This document shows positions 5,267-7,816 of a stretch of DNA of 7,816 nt, piece by piece. The stretch is from Candidatus Adiutrix sp. (GTDB taxonomy: Bacteria; Desulfobacterota; Desulfarculia; Adiutricales; Adiutricaceae), in assembly GCA_031285975.1 (NCBI GenBank), contig JAITVE010000407.1, positions 1 through 7,816 of the forward strand, written 5' to 3'. Made by a program: the position numbers and the translations under genes. Below the pieces are notes generated by a model, which had not been told where the DNA came from, ran no database searches, and saw nothing but the letters and a program-made list of their open reading frames with translations. The stretch's first letter is position 1, and each line of letters begins with the position of its first letter.

Positions 5267-5673
5267 GTCGAGCTCCCCGCTATATGCTGGATACGAATAT
5301 CTGCATCTATATCCAGCGTCACAAGCCGCCGTCGGTGCTGGCCCGGTTTGAAGCCTTGAAGCCCGGCCAGGCGGTCATTTCTGTGGTCACTTGGGGCGAA
5401 TTGCAGTATGGAGCGGCGAAAAGCCGGGAATCCGAGCGAGTGACCAAGCTTTTGCGGGAACTTTCCAGCCTGGTGCCCGTTCTTCCAATGCCGCCGGACT
5501 GCGGCAAATTTTACGGCCGCGTGCGGGCAGACCTGGAAAAAAGCGGGTTGCCCATCGGCAATAACGATCTGTGGATAGCGGCCCACGCCCTGGCTTCCGG
5601 GCTGACCCTGGTCACCAATAATACCAAGGAATTTGAGCGCGTCCTGCCGTTAAAACTGGAAAACTGGGCCTGA
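5263..5673 (+). CDS. vapC: VapC-type PIN-domain toxin ribonuclease
   Basis: This 136-aa toxin consists of one PIN domain, a metal-dependent RNase fold; VapC proteins cleave tRNA or rRNA at specific sites. The acidic active-site residues are in place: D10 in YMLDTNICIY, E46 in TWGELQYG and D102 in GNNDLWIAAHA, followed by the TLVTNNTKEFERV element (115-127) typical of the FitB/VapC group. No catalytic residue appears to be missing, so the toxin should be active. The ATG at 5263 overlaps the vapB TGA by 4 nt, the usual arrangement. The C-terminus ends in LKLENWA; the TGA (5671-5673) lies inside the left arm of the terminator. The target RNA cannot be told from sequence. Confidence 0.93.
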   Translation: MSRAPRYMLDTNICIYIQRHKPPSVLARFEALKPGQAVISVVTWGELQYGAAKSRESERVTKLLRELSSLVPVLPMPPDCGKFYGRVRADLEKSGLPIGNNDLWIAAHALASGLTLVTNNTKEFERVLPLKLENWA

Positions 5674-5694
5674 CGAATCAGGCCCTGCTTTTTT
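5666..5694 (+). terminator. Intrinsic terminator of vapBC, overlapping the vapC stop
   Basis: A perfect 8-bp stem GGGCCTGA/TCAGGCCC (5666-5673 and 5678-5685) with a CGAA tetraloop is followed by TG, C and six T (to 5694). The left arm contains the final codons and the TGA of vapC. A ribosome at the stop codon would cover the stem, so termination may depend on how quickly translation ends. Confidence 0.85.
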
Positions 5695-5710
5695 ACTATA
5701 TTCAAGGCTA

Positions 5711-5839
5711 TTAATTCTCGATGAACATAATGTTGTGTGGGGCGTCGCCTATTGCGATTTGCGGGCCGTCAAAGAAAAGCGGCCTCTCGACACGCCAGCC
5801 GAAATTTTCGAGTAGCGCATTTTTAAAGCAGTGACCCAA
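5711..5839 (-). CDS. Possible 42-aa ORF or gene remnant downstream of the reductase
   Basis: On the minus strand a TTG at 5839 opens 42 codons to a TAA at 5711. The product would begin GHCFKNALLENFGWRVERP and end in APHNIMFIEN. The composition looks protein-like, with aromatic and acidic residues, and the codons resemble those of the neighbours. The start is weak: there is only a G-rich stretch before the TTG, and no ATG. The frame continues open upstream into the antisense-overlap of the reductase gene, where it is a shadow. It could be a short downstream gene of the reductase or the tail of a broken gene. The family is not recognised. Confidence 0.25.
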   Translation of the reverse strand: MGHCFKNALLENFGWRVERPLFFDGPQIAIGDAPHNIMFIEN

Positions 5840-5871
5840 GCCCCCCGCCCTATGCCGGACAGGGGATATTT

Positions 5872-6909
5872 TCACTGCCCGCCGCGCTGATACTCTTCGT
5901 ACAGTTTCATATAACCGGCCTGCTGTTCCTTTAAGACCCGGGGGACATCCAAGTTGTAGGGGCAGTGGGCGCGGCAGTGGCCGCAATTTTGGCAGTCGTC
6001 GATGCGTTGTATGTCGGCCAGGCGCTCGGGGGTGAACTGGGCGGCGGGGGCGGCGCGCTTTATCAGGCGCACGACGCGCATCAGGGTGTGCAGGGGGAGC
6101 CCGATAGGGCAAGGCTGGCAATAGCCGCAGCCCCGGCAGAAGCCGTCGCCGTACTCCCGGCGAAGTTTTTCGGCCTCGGCTTTCATTTCCTCGGTGAAGG
6201 GCTCGGGGGCGGCGGCCAGGCGGATGAACTGCTCCAGTTCCGAAAGTTTTTCAAGGCCCCAGATGGGCACGATGTGGGGATACTGGTTCAAAAAGGCGAA
6301 GGGAATCCGCCCGTCGTCCAGCAGCCCCCCGGCCATGCCTTTCATGGCGATGAAGCCCAGGTCGAGATCGCGGCACTTGAAGCTGATATCCAGTTCTTCC
6401 TGAGTCGAAAGAACCGAGGCGGGGTACTGGATGGTATCGAAAACGCCGGAATCTATGGCCGCGTGGGTGCGTCCCTGGTGGTGGTTGGTAAAGCCCAGGA
6501 AGCGGGCTTTGCCGGCCTTTTGGGCGTCCAGGAGGGCCTGGTAGGGGCCGCGTTTTTCCAGGAAATTGTCGATATTATAGGGGTTGTGCCACTGGAGTAT
6601 ATCCAGATAGTCTGTTTTTAAGCGGCGCAGGCTTTCGTCTATTTCAGCGGCGGCTTTTTCATAGCTGTCGCTCATGGTCTTGGTGGCGATGAAAATCTGG
6701 GTGCGCTTCGCGCCGCTGAAGGCCCGGCCGAGTTTTTCTTCGCTGTCCGTGTAAAAATGGGCGGTGTCATACAAATTTATCCCGTAATCAAAGGCCCGGT
6801 GCAGCAATTCTACGGCCCCGTCAAGGGAAAGGCGCTGAATGGGTATGCAGCCCATGGAGACTCTGGTGACCATCATTCCTGTTCGGCCAAGGCGGACTTT
6901 TTCCAACAC
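5872..6909 (-). CDS. Aldo/keto reductase with C-terminal 4Fe-4S ferredoxin-like domain
   Basis: This 345-aa cytoplasmic oxidoreductase begins with an NADPH-type aldo/keto reductase TIM barrel (about 1-235). The catalytic tetrad is present: D48 and Y53 in NLYDTAHFYTDSE, K77 in FIATKT and H108 in LQWHNPYN. A C-terminal Fe-S part follows: C258RGC261GYC264QPC267P and, after a helical linker, C306QNC309GHC312RAHC316P. These eight cysteines could hold one or two 4Fe-4S clusters. This domain order is common in anaerobes; the physiological substrate is unknown. The start is GTG at 6909: GGAGG (6915-6919 on this strand) is 5 nt upstream, and the barrel's first strand (VRLGRTGMMV) begins right after it. 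It is transcribed alone, converging on vapBC. A GCGGGA/TCCCGC inverted repeat (6931-6936 and 6949-6954) sits just upstream of the ribosome binding site. Confidence 0.93.
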   Translation of the reverse strand: MLEKVRLGRTGMMVTRVSMGCIPIQRLSLDGAVELLHRAFDYGINLYDTAHFYTDSEEKLGRAFSGAKRTQIFIATKTMSDSYEKAAAEIDESLRRLKTDYLDILQWHNPYNIDNFLEKRGPYQALLDAQKAGKARFLGFTNHHQGRTHAAIDSGVFDTIQYPASVLSTQEELDISFKCRDLDLGFIAMKGMAGGLLDDGRIPFAFLNQYPHIVPIWGLEKLSELEQFIRLAAAPEPFTEEMKAEAEKLRREYGDGFCRGCGYCQPCPIGLPLHTLMRVVRLIKRAAPAAQFTPERLADIQRIDDCQNCGHCRAHCPYNLDVPRVLKEQQAGYMKLYEEYQRGGQ

Positions 6910-6965
6910 GGCTGCCTCCGAAAATTTTGGGCGGGAACGCTTTCCGGCTCCCGCTGTTAGGATCG

Positions 6966-7077
6966 GTTCATAAACAACTTGTACATCTCCCTGGCTGCGT
7001 TGTTCACGTTTTGGCCGCTAACAATCCGGCTAAAACGAGAACGCCTTGCCTGGAAAACGTACAAATTATTCCTGAAC
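6966..7077. repeat. Long imperfect inverted repeat (~112 nt), MITE-like or structured RNA
   Basis: The two halves (6966-7017 and 7027-7077) are imperfect reverse complements around a 9-nt centre (7018-7026). Matched blocks in order from outside are GTTCA/TGAAC (6966-6970 and 7073-7077), TTGTAC/GTACAA (6979-6984 and 7059-7064), a partly matched middle around CTGGCTGCGTT and its partner AACGCCTTGCC, and CGTTTTGGCCG/CGGCTAAAACG (7007-7017 and 7027-7037, one G-T wobble). Such an element may be a miniature transposable element or repeat hairpin, or the folded part of a small RNA, since an intrinsic terminator follows about 30 nt later. Confidence 0.6.
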
Positions 7078-7105
7078 TGAGCCTTAGTTATGCGGCCTGA
7101 AGCTG

Positions 7106-7137
7106 GCGCGGCGAAAAACGGGGGCCGCGCTTTTTTT
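7106..7137 (+). terminator. Orphan intrinsic terminator
   Basis: Stem GCGCGGC/GCCGCGC (7106-7112 and 7124-7130) with an 11-nt loop is followed directly by seven T (7131-7137). It reads on the plus strand, yet the nearest plus-strand gene, vapC, already has its own terminator 1.4 kb upstream and the genes on both sides are on the minus strand. It therefore has no obvious client gene. Confidence 0.7.
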
Positions 7138-7237
7138 GAAGATGATACCCCGTCCGGCCGCCGATGTCCACAAATATGATGCTGGCCTGCCCCGGAAAGC
7201 CCGCCCGAAAAATATCTTGAATTAGGGTCTGTTAACG

Positions 7238-7312
7238 CTACCGTAGGGCTTCAATGACAAGCGCAAAAAGTACGAATGCAGCATAAATGACATCCAGCTT
7301 GTCATACCTGGT
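7238..7312 (-). pseudogene. C-terminal remnant of an IS5-type transposase
   Basis: On the minus strand the codons from 7312 to the TAG at 7238 read TRYDKLDVIYAAFVLF and then ALVIEALR. A TRYDK motif followed by a hydrophobic helix just before the stop is the usual end of IS5-family DDE transposases. The upstream part that should carry the catalytic DDE residues is missing: the next recognisable sequence is the 3' end of an unrelated transposase gene at 7329. The putative terminal repeat GGGTCTGTTAACG abuts the stop codon. The product is certainly non-functional here. Confidence 0.6.
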
Positions 7313-7328
7313 AACCTGGATTCCCGCA

Positions 7329-7816
7329 TTAACATAACGATGGGGGTAGGTTGAGGTCCATGGCGTTAAATAAATCGCGCTGTTTTTTTGTTACTTCACT
7401 GAACCTGGTTTTGCGGCCTGGGCGGTTGAAGCATTCAATGGTTTCGAGTTCATCAAGCAACTCGGTAATAGTATAAGTTTTGTAGAGATGTTTTTCCTGC
7501 ATTTGCTTTTTAATATAAGACAAGAAAATAAGAGCAATGAACTCGACAAACAGTTTTCCATTGAGACAGCATTCTGAAGACACCAGAAGGCGGCGCGCTC
7601 CCAGGCGCTCCTTGATGTCTCCGAAAGCTTTTTCGGCCAGGTCTTTGTTGCGGTATATCTCCAGGGCTTTGATCGGATCCTTGACTTCATTGCTGATCAA
7701 AGCGAAATAGCCATAGCTGTTTTTCACTTCATCAATGGCCTCTTGGCGGGCCTGAATTTTAAGGCCCCGCTTCGGAGTGTTTTTAATTTCGAAATACTTG
7801 GCGTAGAGTTTTTCAT
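7329..7816 (-). CDS. IS1634-family (IS4-like) DDE transposase, C-terminal part
   Basis: The frame is open from the right edge to a TAA at 7329 and gives 161 residues, so the N-terminal and central parts lie outside the window. The GTG at 7727 is internal: the sequence before it (EKLYAKYFEIKNTPKRGLK...) is ordinary IS1634 transposase. The IS4-type Y-(2)-R-(3)-E-(6)-K signature is present at 7655-7611 as IYRNKDLAEKAFGDIKERL, with K in place of R; its E is the third catalytic acid of the DDE triad. Further family features are GARRLLVSSE, LNGKLFVEFIAL-FLSYIKK, TITELLDELETIECF and the usual ending near PPSL. The C-terminus is therefore complete, and nothing visible shows the gene to be broken. It ends beside an IS5-type remnant. 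Confidence 0.85.
   Translation of the reverse strand, partial: EKLYAKYFEIKNTPKRGLKIQARQEAIDEVKNSYGYFALISNEVKDPIKALEIYRNKDLAEKAFGDIKERLGARRLLVSSECCLNGKLFVEFIALIFLSYIKKQMQEKHLYKTYTITELLDELETIECFNRPGRKTRFSEVTKKQRDLFNAMDLNLPPSLC

Larger units (their letters stand above)
6910..7224. other. Gene-free stretch with palindromic element and orphan terminator
   Basis: No convincing gene lies between the reductase start and the IS remnant. The stretch contains the reductase leader with a 6-bp inverted repeat (6931-6954), a ~112-nt imperfect palindrome (6966-7077) and an intrinsic terminator on the plus strand (7106-7137). From 7138 to 7224 I see nothing identifiable. A minus-strand frame without stops runs from about 7253 to 6957 but has no start except a TTG at 7064. 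Confidence 0.6.
7225..7816 (-). mobile_element. Overlapping IS remnants: IS5-type end interrupted by IS1634-type element
   Basis: From the left, GGGTCTGTTAACG (7225-7237) looks like an IS5-family terminal repeat. It is followed on the minus strand by the last codons of an IS5-type transposase (7238 to about 7312). There the homology stops, and an IS1634-type transposase gene ends at 7329 and runs off the right edge. The simplest reading is that the IS1634-type element inserted into the IS5-type transposase gene. The exact junction and any target duplication cannot be fixed without the far end. Confidence 0.55.

Noticed and set aside
5965..6621. 218-codon plus-strand ORF opposite the reductase.
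   Set aside because: It is the shadow of the aldo/keto reductase gene, which shows full catalytic and cysteine motifs on the minus strand.
6957..7064. Minus-strand frame with TTG start ending in MYKLFMNRS, stop-free back to about 7253.
   Set aside because: It coincides with the long imperfect palindrome, has no good start or ribosome binding site, and no protein family is recognised; the inverted repeat explains the sequence better.

Overview
The window looks like a chromosomal stretch of a GC-rich anaerobic bacterium. This rests on GC-rich third codon positions, a selenium-metabolism gene set (selD, yedF and a DUF3343 gene) and an aldo/keto reductase carrying a ferredoxin-like Fe-S tail, a protein type common in strict anaerobes. 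Desulfobacterota is a reasonable guess for the phylum, but nothing in the window settles it.

Layout. At 1-47 the 5' end of an unknown minus-strand gene leaves the window. A divergent gene (110-1273) encodes a polytopic membrane protein that I read as an M48/Ste24-like peptidase that has lost its metal-binding motif. A 560-base gene-free stretch (1274-1832) follows, packed with palindromic repeats. At 1833-2799 two overlapping minus-strand genes encode small membrane proteins of unknown function. They share a divergent control region with the selenium operon at 2987-4975. That operon encodes SelD (selenophosphate synthetase), YedF (TusA domain plus DsrE-like domain) and a small DUF3343 protein. 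A perfect 14-bp inverted repeat lies between selD and yedF, and yedF and the DUF3343 gene overlap as TAATG. Directly behind comes a VapBC-type toxin-antitoxin pair (5039-5673) with a clear own promoter and palindromic operators. Its terminator contains the vapC stop codon. A minus-strand aldo/keto reductase gene (5872-6909) follows. The right end (6960-7816) is mobile or repeat DNA: a ~112-nt imperfect palindrome, an orphan intrinsic terminator, the last codons of an IS5-type transposase with a putative terminal repeat, and the C-terminal part of an IS1634-type transposase that runs off the window.

How the parts fit. SelD makes selenophosphate from selenide and ATP. YedF and DUF3343 are the usual companions thought to handle reactive selenium or sulfur on cysteines, so the three genes form one selenium-handling unit. 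VapBC is an independent accessory module inserted immediately downstream. The rest is housekeeping or unknown. I did not find a clear novel defence or other multi-gene system. The best candidates for a second look are the pseudo-peptidase, the regulatory palindromes around selD, and the long imperfect palindrome followed by an orphan terminator.
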